A DNA stretch of 11,339 bases from Fimbriiglobus sp. (lineage in GTDB: Bacteria; Planctomycetota; Planctomycetia; Gemmatales; Gemmataceae). The notes under the pieces are model-generated. The model saw only the letters and a program-made list of their open reading frames with translations, ran no database searches and was not told the origin of the DNA. The position numbers were made by a program, and so were the translations under genes. Shown here piece after piece: positions 1-5,883 of this stretch. The DNA lies in the NCBI GenBank assembly GCA_025352585.1, contig JANXTD010000697.1, positions 1-11,339 of the forward strand, written 5' to 3'. Every line of letters starts with the position of its first letter. The stretch's first letter is position 1.

Positions 1-114
1 CCCCCCGAGACTCCCCACCGGAGTAGACTGCACCGCATGGAAGTGGCACGGGGTGGGAGATTCCTCGGAGGACTCTCGTCCCCCGCTCGCCGGTCAAGTT
101 CAGGACGCACTGCC

Positions 115-363
115 ATGAGCGAAGCCGACCCCGCCGAACTCTTCGCGGCCCTCGCCGAACTCGCGCGCCGCTACCCCCACTGGCGCGTCGGGCAACTCGT
201 CGCCAACGTCGCCGGGTGGGCCGACGCGGAAGTTTGGGATGCCGAGGACTACCAACTCCTCGCGGCCGCGCGCCGGCACCTCGAATCGCTCGGCGAGCCG
301 GTGACCGAGTGCGCGTTCGCAAGACCTCCAGTCGCTCACGCTCTTGGCTCGCCGGCCACTTGA
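115..363 (+). CDS. Small hypothetical protein (82 aa), planctomycete-type
   Basis: I recognise no function. The 82-aa product is acidic and mostly helical. Its central stretch WRVGQLVANVAGWA, followed by EVWDAEDYQLLAAARRHLE, resembles small hypothetical proteins that I associate with planctomycete genomes; this family memory is unverified. The ATG at 115 is preferred over the in-frame ATG at 37 because AGGA lies about nine bases before it, and the extra 26 residues encoded from 37 are Arg/Ser/Gly-rich and look non-coding. There is no signal peptide or membrane segment. The stop lies 23 bases before the DUF4291 start on the same strand, so the two are probably co-transcribed. The last 20 or so residues, after LESLGEP, look less ordered than the rest. 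Confidence 0.6.
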   Translation: MSEADPAELFAALAELARRYPHWRVGQLVANVAGWADAEVWDAEDYQLLAAARRHLESLGEPVTECAFARPPVAHALGSPAT

Positions 364-386
364 CCATCGACGGAAAGGTTCACCCC

Positions 387-1022
387 ATGCTCGTCACCGA
401 GGCGTACCGCGACCAACTCGACGCCTGGCCGAAGGCGGGGCGGCACGTCCTCGCGCAGTTCGACGACGAGACCGTCCTCGTCTACCAGGCCTACCGGCCG
501 GCCATCGGGCAGTTCGCGGCCGCCCACGGCGTCCTCGGCGGGGAGTTCAGCTACTCGCGCATGAGTTGGGTGAAGCCGAACTTCCTGTGGATGATGTTCC
601 GCTCCGGGTGGGGCACCAAGCCGGACCAGGAAGTGACGCTGGCGTTGCGCGTCCGCCGGGCGTTCTTCGACGGCCTCCTCGCCGCGGCGGTGCCGTCGTC
701 GTGGGCCCCCGAGGAGTTCGCCACCGAAGCGGAGTGGTCGAAGGCGGTGGCGCGCTCGGCCGTGCGACTTCAGTGGGACCCGGACCACAACCCGGCCGGC
801 GCTAAGCTGGAGCGGCGGGCGATCCAGCTCGGCCTGCGCGGCGAGGTTCTCGAAGCCTTCGGCCGACGCGAGTTGTTGGAAGTGATCGACCTGACGGAGT
901 TCGTCGCCGAGCAGCGCGAGTGCCTGGCGAGCCGCGGCGTCGCCGAACTCGTGACCCCGCGCGAGCGCGTCTACGTCCCGGCCGACCCGGCGGTCGCGGC
1001 CCGGCTGGCTTCACCCCAGTAG
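387..1022 (+). CDS. DUF4291 domain-containing protein
   Basis: This 211-aa protein matches the DUF4291 family along its whole length. The signature lies at residues 31-80: LVYQAYRPAIGQFAA, then FSYSRMSWVKPNFLWMMFRS and GWGTKPDQE. Family members are about this long and have no established biochemical role, so no function is assigned. There is no signal peptide or membrane helix, which suggests a cytoplasmic protein. The ATG at 387 is chosen because GGAAAGG precedes it at a spacing of about eight bases. A TTG at 360 that overlaps the stop of the upstream gene is an alternative start adding nine residues. The C-terminal end overlaps the 3' end of the convergent Ser/Thr kinase gene by 12 bases. 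Confidence 0.87.
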   Translation: MLVTEAYRDQLDAWPKAGRHVLAQFDDETVLVYQAYRPAIGQFAAAHGVLGGEFSYSRMSWVKPNFLWMMFRSGWGTKPDQEVTLALRVRRAFFDGLLAAAVPSSWAPEEFATEAEWSKAVARSAVRLQWDPDHNPAGAKLERRAIQLGLRGEVLEAFGRRELLEVIDLTEFVAEQRECLASRGVAELVTPRERVYVPADPAVAARLASPQ

Positions 1023-2204
1023 CACGACGGCCGCGGCTACGCAGGCGACCACCAGCGCCGCCAGGACGACCCCGGCCGCCGGCAACAGCCAGGCGCGCGA
1101 CTTCGGCGCAGGCGGATCGGGCAGGGCCGTTACGCTGGTGCTAGAGCGGCTCAGCGTCGCGCCCGTGGACCACGTCTGCGTCGCCGCCAGGGCGCTCGGC
1201 GACAGCCACGGCGCGAGGGCGTCGATCACGTCGGCCGGCTGCTGGTAGCGGTCGGCCGGACGCTTCGCCATCATCTTCGCGACGACCCGCTCCAACTCCG
1301 GCGGCGGCGGCGTCGGCAGGTCGCCGAACGGCGGGGCGGCGTTCAACTGGTGCTGCAAGAGCTTCTGGCTCGTCGTGCCGGTGAACGGCGGCCGGCCGGT
1401 CAGCAGCGCGTAGAACGTCACGCCCAGCGAGTAAATGTCGGTGCGGATGTCCACCGGGGCGTTCAGCGCCTGCTCCGGCGCGATGTAGTCGGGGGTGCCG
1501 TGAACGCTGGCGGTGTCGAGGGCGGGCCGGTCGGCCCCGACGGCGGCGGCCTCGTGGGCCAGGCCGAGGTCGAGAATCTTCAGCGTGCCGCCGCGATCGA
1601 CGATCAGGTTCTCGGGCTTGACGTCCCGGTGCACGAAGCCGCGGTCGCCGGCCGCCTGCAACCCGGCGGCGGCCTGCGCGACGTAGTCGGCGGCGGCGTC
1701 GAACGGCACGGGGCCGGCCGCGAGCAGTTGCGCCAGGGTCCGCCCGTCAACGTACTCCATCGCGATGTAATGCACGCTGCCGAAGCGGCCGATGTCGTAG
1801 ACCTTGACGATGTTGGGGTGGTCGAGCGCCGCGGCCGCTTGCGCCTCGCGGTAGAACTGCGCCGTGCCGTGGTCCGTCGTCGCCTGGTGGCCCGCCAAGA
1901 CCTTCACGGCGACCTTGCGCTTCAGGCTGGCGTGCTCCGCCAGGTAGACGGTGCCCATGCCGCCGCGGCCGATCTGGTCGAGAATCCGGTAACTGCCGAG
2001 CACCAGCCCGCGGTACTTGCCGGCCAGCAACAGTTTCGCCTGGAACGGCGTGAGCAGGCCGGCCGCGATCAGCGCCGCCGCGAGGGCCGTGGCGTCGGCG
2101 ACGAGGTCCGGCCGGGCGGCGAACGGGACCAGCCGCGCGTCGGCGACCAGCCCGCTGCGCCGCAGGATGTCGAGCAGCCGGTCCCCCGTCACCAGTGCCG
2201 TCAT
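1011..2204 (-). CDS. Membrane-anchored eukaryotic-like Ser/Thr protein kinase
   Basis: This 397-aa Hanks-type kinase phosphorylates Ser/Thr of unknown protein targets. Counting from the ATG at 2204: residues 1-70 form the helical lead-in common in planctomycete kinases (LTPFQAKLLLAGKYRGLVLG); the glycine loop is GRGGMGTVY (79-87); the ATP-binding lysine is K101 in VAVKVL; E120 is the probable C-helix glutamate; the catalytic loop is HRDVKPEN (192-199); DLG replaces DFG at 212-214; APEQ is at 242-245 and DIYSLG at 256-261. After a Pro/Ser/Thr-rich linker, the last 27 or so residues form one hydrophobic helix, so the kinase is tail-anchored with no outer sensor domain. The key catalytic residues are present, so it should be active. 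GGAGGG precedes the chosen ATG; a longer start at 2249 adds 15 unconvincing residues. It faces the DUF4291 gene tail to tail and appears to be transcribed alone. Confidence 0.93.
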   Translation of the reverse strand: MTALVTGDRLLDILRRSGLVADARLVPFAARPDLVADATALAAALIAAGLLTPFQAKLLLAGKYRGLVLGSYRILDQIGRGGMGTVYLAEHASLKRKVAVKVLAGHQATTDHGTAQFYREAQAAAALDHPNIVKVYDIGRFGSVHYIAMEYVDGRTLAQLLAAGPVPFDAAADYVAQAAAGLQAAGDRGFVHRDVKPENLIVDRGGTLKILDLGLAHEAAAVGADRPALDTASVHGTPDYIAPEQALNAPVDIRTDIYSLGVTFYALLTGRPPFTGTTSQKLLQHQLNAAPPFGDLPTPPPPELERVVAKMMAKRPADRYQQPADVIDALAPWLSPSALAATQTWSTGATLSRSSTSVTALPDPPAPKSRAWLLPAAGVVLAALVVACVAAAVVLLG

Positions 2205-2368
2205 GAGTCCCTCCACTCCCGTTCCCGACCCGCGGGCCACCAGGGGCAACGCGAAGTGTGGGTAGTATGACGGAAAGACGAGTCAGAGTCGCGTACCGAT
2301 TCTGACAACTGCCCCGAATGGCATGGGCGGCGGGGGATTGTGAGGGCCAATGTCCGATGTCGTTGAGT

Positions 2369-2453
2369 GGCGAGCCGGAAGCGTCAGCGCCCGGAGTTCT
2401 TCGCGACAGCGACGTTGCGCAAGAACTCCGGGCGCTGACGCTTCCGGCTCGCC
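2369..2453. repeat. Perfect 33-bp inverted repeat (intergenic hairpin), copy 1
   Basis: The arms at 2369-2401 and 2421-2453 are exact reverse complements and enclose a 19-base spacer. The right arm ends seven bases beyond the GH13 stop codon, so in RNA this would be a very stable hairpin at the 3' end of that transcript, without a T-tract. A 24-base core in the arm (2372-2395) matches the inverted repeat at the window end without gaps at 19 of 24 positions, so it probably belongs to a dispersed family. It may be a REP- or MITE-like element, and may also serve as a transcription barrier or mRNA stabiliser. Confidence 0.9.
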
Positions 2454-2460
2454 TTAAAAC

Positions 2461-4266
2461 CTACCCCCGGTCCTGGCTAAACACCAGCACGCTGTACGGG
2501 GCGATGTCGATCGCGACGCTCTTCTCGGCCACCTGCACGTCGCCGACCGGCTCGCCGTGGAAGGCGTCGCTGTAGCCCTTACAGTCACTGTTAAGCCGCA
2601 ACTTCCAGGTGCCGGCCGCCGGGAAGTCCAGCGCGTAGCCGTGGCGGGCGTCGCGGTGGAAGTTCAGCACCACCACCACGTCGTCGCCGGGGCCGCCCTC
2701 CTTCCAACGCCGGAACGCGATCACGTTGGCGTCGTCGTTGACGTGCAAAATCTCGACGTGCTGGCCGCACAGGCCGCGCGTCAGGTCGGACTTGTTCAGT
2801 CGCAGGTTGATGAGGTCGCGGTACAGTTTCACGATGCCGCGGTACTCGTCGCGCTTGTCCCAATCGACTGGCACGTCGTCGCGGAACCACTCGCCTTCGA
2901 GGAACTCCTGGCCCTGGAAGATCATCGGGATGCCCGGCGCGGTGAACACCAGCGCCGCCGCGAGCGTCGAGCGCTTCTGGGCGAAGTAGTTGTTCGCCCC
3001 GCTGGGGTCGATCTCGTGCGGCACCCGCGCGCGGCCGTTCGACACCTCGTCGTGCGACTCGCTGTAGATCACGCGTTGGAAGGCGTCGCCGTTGTAGCGG
3101 TGCGTGATGGCGCTCGCCACGGCCGCCATCGAGCGGTGCTCGTCGGACATCGTGATGACCGCCTCGCGCACCGGGTGGACGAACTGGTCGTCCCACTGGC
3201 TGCCGAAGCCCGCGCCGCCGTGCTCCGGCCTCGCGGTCAGCGCGTCGCTCTTCTGCAAGTCCTCGGCGATGGTCAGCGCGTTGGGGTGCTTGGCGCGGAT
3301 CTCGGAGTTGATCCACTGGAGCATCGTGAACCCCTCGGGCAGGTTCGGCTCGCCGTCGGCCCGCACGCTGCGGATGTACAGCGTCATGTCCATGCGCAGG
3401 CCGTCCACGCGGTAGTCGCCGAGCCACATCATCGCGTTGTCGCGGATGTACTCGCGGACCTCCTGGCGGCCGTAGTCCGGGCGCGTCGCCCCCCACGGGG
3501 TCTCCTTGCGCCAGTCGTTGTAGAAGTAGATGCCGCCGCCGTCGTTCTCGCTCCAGCCGTCGAAGCGCCAGATGTCGAGGTCGCTCGGGCCGAAGTGGTT
3601 GTAGACGACATCGACGATCACCGCGAAGCCGCTGGCGTGGGCGTCCTTGACGAACTGCTTGAACGCCGCCGGCCCGCCGTAGGCGCTCTCGACGGCGAAG
3701 ATGTGCGCGGGGTTGTAACCCCACGACAAGTCGCCGGCGAATTCGGCGATCGGCATGACCTGGATCGTGTTGATCCCCAGCTTCTTCAAGTGACCGAACT
3801 TCGCCGTCACGCTCGCCAGCTTCGACGGCAAGTCCTCGACGCCCGGCGTCTGGTTGAAGGTGCCGACGTGCAACTCGTAGATCACCATCTCGTTCCAGTA
3901 CGGCGCGACGAACTCGCCCTCGCCCCAGTCGAAGTCGGGGTCGGCGACCACCGCGTTGCCGACCGAGTTGGTGACCTGCTTGGCGTACGGGTCGATGCGG
4001 CTGACCGTCGTCCCGTCTGCGACCGTCAGCAGGTAGCGGTACTCGTCGCCGACCGCCGCCTCGTGCACGTCGGCCGACCAGTAGCCGCCCTCGTCGGCCG
4101 CCATCGGGGCGGCGTCGGGCTTCCAGTCGTTGAACCCGCCGACCACGGCGACCGCCTTGGCGTGGGGGGCCCAGACGCGGAACGACACCCCGCCCGTATG
4201 GGGCGTGGCACCGAGGGCCGTGAGCGAGGTCGGCACGGTCATTTCCGCGTCCTGAGTGGCAGTCAT
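2461..4266 (-). CDS. GH13 family glucan branching enzyme-like / alpha-amylase family protein
   Basis: This 601-aa glycoside hydrolase family 13 protein probably acts on alpha-1,4-glucans in the cytoplasm; there is no signal peptide. An N-terminal CBM48/isoamylase-type domain spans about residues 15-110 (FRVWAPHAKAVAVVGGFNDW). The catalytic barrel follows, with region I DVVYNH (219-224), nucleophile D293 in GLRMD, acid/base E335 in TIAED, and the stabilising H405-D406 in YSESHDE. A beta-rich C-terminal domain starts near residue 500. The TIAED and ESHDE patterns resemble branching enzymes more than simple amylases, and trehalohydrolase is a less likely alternative. At 601 aa it is shorter than typical bacterial GlgB (about 700 or more), so the exact reaction is open. 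The ATG at 4266 lacks a clear ribosome binding site; the in-frame ATG at 4242 is possible. No sigma-54 promoter precedes it. The 33-bp inverted repeat follows its stop. Confidence 0.9.
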   Translation of the reverse strand: MTATQDAEMTVPTSLTALGATPHTGGVSFRVWAPHAKAVAVVGGFNDWKPDAAPMAADEGGYWSADVHEAAVGDEYRYLLTVADGTTVSRIDPYAKQVTNSVGNAVVADPDFDWGEGEFVAPYWNEMVIYELHVGTFNQTPGVEDLPSKLASVTAKFGHLKKLGINTIQVMPIAEFAGDLSWGYNPAHIFAVESAYGGPAAFKQFVKDAHASGFAVIVDVVYNHFGPSDLDIWRFDGWSENDGGGIYFYNDWRKETPWGATRPDYGRQEVREYIRDNAMMWLGDYRVDGLRMDMTLYIRSVRADGEPNLPEGFTMLQWINSEIRAKHPNALTIAEDLQKSDALTARPEHGGAGFGSQWDDQFVHPVREAVITMSDEHRSMAAVASAITHRYNGDAFQRVIYSESHDEVSNGRARVPHEIDPSGANNYFAQKRSTLAAALVFTAPGIPMIFQGQEFLEGEWFRDDVPVDWDKRDEYRGIVKLYRDLINLRLNKSDLTRGLCGQHVEILHVNDDANVIAFRRWKEGGPGDDVVVVLNFHRDARHGYALDFPAAGTWKLRLNSDCKGYSDAFHGEPVGDVQVAEKSVAIDIAPYSVLVFSQDRG

Positions 4267-4317
4267 GGTGAAGAACTCTGGTGTAGTTTAGTGAGAAGGG
4301 CAGTCGAGTAACGAAAC

Positions 4318-4342
4318 GGGCCTGTCGTAAGATGACAGGCCC
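4318..4342 (-). terminator. Hairpin terminator downstream of the DUF1328 gene
   Basis: GGGCCTGTC (4318-4326) and GACAGGCCC (4334-4342) form a perfect 9-bp stem with a 7-base loop. It lies 25 bases past the DUF1328 stop and before the GH13 start. On the minus strand it is followed by a short T-containing stretch (GTTTCGTT) rather than a full T-run. It probably separates the DUF1328 transcript from the GH13 gene. Confidence 0.6.
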
Positions 4343-4367
4343 GGTCGCGGTGCGTCACGGCATTCGA

Positions 4368-4541
4368 CTAAACCGCATCGACCGGGGAGCGGCGGCCGAG
4401 GACCAGCGACAGGATGAACAGCACCAGGAACACGAAGAACAGGATCTGGGCGATCATGCTGGCGCTGCCGGCGATGCCGCCGAAGCCCATAGCTCCGGCG
4501 ACGAGGGCAATCAGCAAGAACACGATCGAGTAGCGAAGCAT
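4368..4541 (-). CDS. DUF1328 (YtjA-like) small membrane protein
   Basis: This short 57-aa gene encodes a peptide starting [20 protein letters not shown] and ending [10 protein letters not shown]. It has two hydrophobic helices, roughly residues 5-20 and 28-48, and the [20 protein letters not shown] stretch typical of the DUF1328/YtjA family, whose members are about 50-60 aa inner-membrane proteins. Their molecular function is unknown. A strong AAGGAG lies eight bases before the ATG. A -24/-12 promoter match at 4710-4725 implies a leader of about 158 nt that contains a strong hairpin. The gene is the distal member of the three-gene stress set, and the 9-bp hairpin follows it. Both the family match and the ribosome binding site support it as a real gene. 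Confidence 0.9.
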   Translation of the reverse strand: MLRYSIVFLLIALVAGAMGFGGIAGSASMIAQILFFVFLVLFILSLVLGRRSPVDAV

Positions 4542-4549
4542 TGTGGGAA

Positions 4550-4555
4550 CTCCTT
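4550..4555 (-). promoter_or_regulatory. Strong Shine-Dalgarno AAGGAG of the DUF1328 gene
   Basis: AAGGAG reads on the minus strand eight bases before the ATG at 4541. It is the best ribosome binding site in the window and fixes the start of this 57-aa gene. Confidence 0.8.
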
Positions 4556-4593
4556 AAGAAAGGTGTCTGGGGTTTGGAAGGCGTATGGTGAAG

Positions 4594-4627
4594 CCGCGTC
4601 GCCGATTGAGACAATCCGGCGACGCGG
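4594..4627 (-). other. Long hairpin in the DUF1328 leader / after the DUF2383 gene
   Basis: CCGCGTCGCC (4594-4603) pairs with GGCGACGCGG (4618-4627). The stem continues with GATTG (4604-4608) against CAATC (4612-4616) after a single bulged C at 4617, giving 15 pairs and a 3-base loop. No T-run follows on either strand. If the sigma-54 start near 4699 is right, the hairpin lies inside the DUF1328 5' leader, about 50 nt before the start codon. It could instead terminate readthrough from the DUF2383 gene. Confidence 0.6.
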
Positions 4628-4709
4628 GTTGAAACGAGGGATCGACTATGTCAGCCGGCGACAGCGCGGAAGGTCGCCGCCGGGGTGTTGGGAACTTGTC
4701 AGAAATGAA

Positions 4710-4725
4710 AGCACATGGCGTGCCA
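4710..4725 (-). promoter_or_regulatory. Sigma-54 (-24/-12) promoter of the DUF1328 gene
   Basis: The minus strand reads TGGCACGCCATGTGCT. Against the sigma-54 consensus TGGCACG-N4-TTGCW only the first base of the -12 block differs (G for T). GG and GC are separated by exactly 10 nt, and TTC follows. It lies three bases past the DUF2383 stop codon, with a predicted start near 4699 and a leader of about 158 nt. The position right after the preceding gene argues for a separate transcript. Confidence 0.7.
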
Positions 4726-4728
4726 GAC

Positions 4729-5217
4729 TTAAGACTTGCTGACGGCGGCAATCATCATCTCGAGTTGCGCCACGTGCTTGCGGCAACGCGGCAGCAGGTC
4801 GGCGCGGACGAGGTTCTTGTACTCGGGCGTCAGGCCGTCCGCTTCGAGGGACTTTTCGTACTGGCTGATGCCGTGCTCCTCGCCCTGCTTGAGCGCGGCG
4901 AGCACGCTTTGCGGCCCGATGAGCTTGGCGGCCCCGGTGACCACCGCCGCGAAACTGCCCCACGGCCCGGAGCCGGTGGACGGCTCGCCGCCGGCCGCGC
5001 GGACCTTGTCGCGCAGGGTGTCGGCCGCCAGGGCGTGCTCGTCGCCGATAGTCTTCAGGCTCGCCTGGTGGGCGCTGTCGTCGAACTTCGGCAGCGCCTG
5101 CTCGTAGGTTTCGATCGCGGAGATTTCGCCGCGCAACAGCGAGTTGAGAGCCTCGGCGACGGTCGCGGAGTCGGAAGTCGCCGGGGTCGGCAGGGCGACG
5201 GTGGGGGTGGTGGCCAC
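4729..5217 (-). CDS. DUF2383 ferritin-like four-helix-bundle protein (PA2169 type)
   Basis: This 162-aa cytoplasmic protein is predicted to be almost all helical. Helix motifs fit the DUF2383/PA2169 ferritin-like group: LNSLLRGEISAIETYEQAL (24-42), IGDEHALAADTLRDKV (57-72), GEEHGISQYEKSLE (112-125) and the final RCRKHVAQLEMMI. Acidic and histidine residues that could bind metal are E31, E36, E60, H61, E114 and H115, but the classical spaced ExxH ferritin ligand pairs are not obvious, so iron storage is not shown. The family is generally regarded as stress-related and its activity is unknown. The start is a GTG at 5217, supported by AAGGA eight bases upstream; the ATG nearby is in another frame. 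A -24/-12 match lies at 5274-5289. It sits between the LEA-like and DUF1328 genes. Confidence 0.85.
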   Translation of the reverse strand: MATTPTVALPTPATSDSATVAEALNSLLRGEISAIETYEQALPKFDDSAHQASLKTIGDEHALAADTLRDKVRAAGGEPSTGSGPWGSFAAVVTGAAKLIGPQSVLAALKQGEEHGISQYEKSLEADGLTPEYKNLVRADLLPRCRKHVAQLEMMIAAVSKS

Positions 5218-5225
5218 GGTGGGGG

Positions 5226-5230
5226 TCCTT
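5226..5230 (-). promoter_or_regulatory. Shine-Dalgarno that sets the GTG start of the DUF2383 gene
   Basis: AAGGA reads on the minus strand, eight bases before the GTG at 5217. No in-frame ATG is available at the start of the conserved protein, so this site decides the GTG call. Confidence 0.6.
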
Positions 5231-5273
5231 CATCACGGCAAAAGGTCGGGGTGGGGTACGCAATCGAGGGAGA

Positions 5274-5289
5274 TGCAACGGCGATGCCA
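5274..5289 (-). promoter_or_regulatory. Sigma-54 (-24/-12) promoter of the DUF2383 gene
   Basis: The minus strand reads TGGCATCGCCGTTGCA. The -12 block TTGCA is perfect, and the -24 block is TGGCA with T in place of C after it. GG and GC are 10 nt apart, as sigma-54 requires. The predicted start is near 5263, giving a leader of about 46 nt to the GTG at 5217. Confidence 0.72.
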
Positions 5290-5326
5290 GAAGGGGTTGG
5301 CCGCGGCAAAGTCGATGCGTCAACGG

Positions 5327-5367
5327 CCGCGGCCCGAGGTCTCCACGGGGGAAACCTCGGGCCGCGG
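5327..5367 (-). terminator. GC-rich 14-bp hairpin downstream of the LEA-like gene
   Basis: CCGCGGCCCGAGGT (5327-5340) and ACCTCGGGCCGCGG (5354-5367) are exact reverse complements with a 13-base loop. The hairpin starts 22 bases past the LEA-like stop codon. No T-run follows on the minus strand, so it is at best a non-canonical terminator or a 3' stabiliser. It also lies about 40 bp upstream of the DUF2383 -24 element, so a role as a protein-binding site there cannot be excluded. Confidence 0.6.
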
Positions 5368-5389
5368 CGTACAGACATCACGACCGGCG

Positions 5390-5758
5390 TTAGTTGCCTT
5401 GCTTCTTGACCTTGTCGCCGGCGTCCTTGATGGCGTTGCCGGCGTCCTTCGCCACGTCGCGGGCCTTGTCTTCGACCTTGTCGGTCGTGCCCTTGGCCTT
5501 GCCGGCGAGTTCGTGGGCCTTGTCGTTCGCCTTGTGGGCGAGGTCGTGGGCCTTGTCGTTGGCCTTGTTGGCCAGGTCCTTCACGTCGTGCTTGACTTCG
5601 GTGGCCTTCTCCGAGGCGGCTTCGGTCGCGCTGTGGACCTTCTCGCGGACCACTTCGGCGGCGTCGCCGACCTTCTCGGCGACCTTCTGGCCGGCGTGCT
5701 TGACGGCGTCGGCGGCGTCGGACAGGGTTTCTTTGATCTTCTTGCCAGTCTCAGACAT
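5390..5758 (-). CDS. LEA-like amphipathic stress protein (122 aa)
   Basis: This 122-aa protein is very hydrophilic, rich in Lys, Ala, Asp and Glu, and has no Cys, Trp, Pro or Tyr. It reads as one long amphipathic helix from MSETGKKIKETLSDAADAVK to the end. Three consecutive 11-residue units at 62-72, 73-83 and 84-94 (LANKANDKAHD, LAHKANDKAHE, LAGKAKGTTDK) are typical of group 3 LEA proteins, which protect proteins and membranes during drying, cold or salt stress. It has no signal peptide. YtxH-like or apolipoprotein-like annotation is the main alternative, because low-complexity helices of this kind match several families. GAAGGA lies seven bases before the ATG, and a -24/-12 promoter match lies 70-86 bases upstream. 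It is the first stress gene after the NtrC-type regulator. Its function is inferred from composition. Confidence 0.82.
   Translation of the reverse strand: MSETGKKIKETLSDAADAVKHAGQKVAEKVGDAAEVVREKVHSATEAASEKATEVKHDVKDLANKANDKAHDLAHKANDKAHELAGKAKGTTDKVEDKARDVAKDAGNAIKDAGDKVKKQGN
5510..5575 (-). repeat. 33-bp tandem repeat inside the LEA-like gene
   Basis: Bases 5510-5542 and 5543-5575 are two 33-base units that agree at 29 of 33 positions and encode residues 73-83 and 62-72. The nucleotide-level similarity points to a fairly recent in-frame duplication of the 11-residue LEA unit. Confidence 0.8.
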
Positions 5759-5791
5759 GGTCGCATCCTTCGCAAAAGCTATTCAGGAGGG

Positions 5792-5812
5792 AGCCGGCAA
5801 CGGTTACCGGCT
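5792..5812 (-). other. Imperfect palindrome in the LEA-like gene leader
   Basis: AGCCGGCAAC (5792-5801) faces GTTACCGGCT (5803-5812) around a central G, with one mismatched pair. It lies just after the predicted sigma-54 start near 5818, so it would form a small hairpin at the 5' end of the LEA-like mRNA. It could stabilise the message or bind a regulator. Confidence 0.4.
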
Positions 5813-5828
5813 GGACGACGGGGAACGA

Positions 5829-5844
5829 AGCAGCCCGCGTGCCA
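5829..5844 (-). promoter_or_regulatory. Sigma-54 (-24/-12) promoter of the LEA-like gene
   Basis: The minus strand reads TGGCACGCGGGCTGCT. The -24 block TGGCACG is perfect and the -12 block CTGCT differs from TTGCT at one base, with TTC following. GG and GC are 10 nt apart. The predicted start is near 5818, giving a leader of about 60 nt. It lies between the stop of the NtrC-type regulator and the LEA-like ATG, so the stress gene need not rely on readthrough from the regulator. Confidence 0.75.
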
Positions 5845-5883
5845 AACCGCTGTCCCGTCACCGCCTGACTCGCCGAATCGCCG

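Noticed and set aside
42..57. TGGCACG on the plus strand before the first small gene, as a possible sigma-54 promoter
   Set aside because: At the required spacing the -12 position reads GA instead of GC, so the essential element is missing.
2205..2368. A promoter for the Ser/Thr kinase gene (TTGTCA on the minus strand near 2308)
   Set aside because: No acceptable -10 box lies at a suitable distance, and there is no -24/-12 match, so no promoter is called in this 164-base gap.
2318..2575. An 85-aa plus-strand frame running through the first inverted repeat into the GH13 3' end
   Set aside because: It consists of the repeat arms plus antisense of the GH13 C-terminus, with no ribosome binding site or family match.
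2865..2880. TGGCACG on the plus strand within the GH13 region, as a possible sigma-54 promoter
   Set aside because: The -12 GC is absent at the right distance, and the site lies inside a coding region facing no gene start.
2557..4311. A 584-aa plus-strand open frame opposite the GH13 gene
   Set aside because: Its translation is repetitive Val/Asp/Arg/His-rich antisense product without domains. The minus strand encodes a full GH13 enzyme with all catalytic residues.
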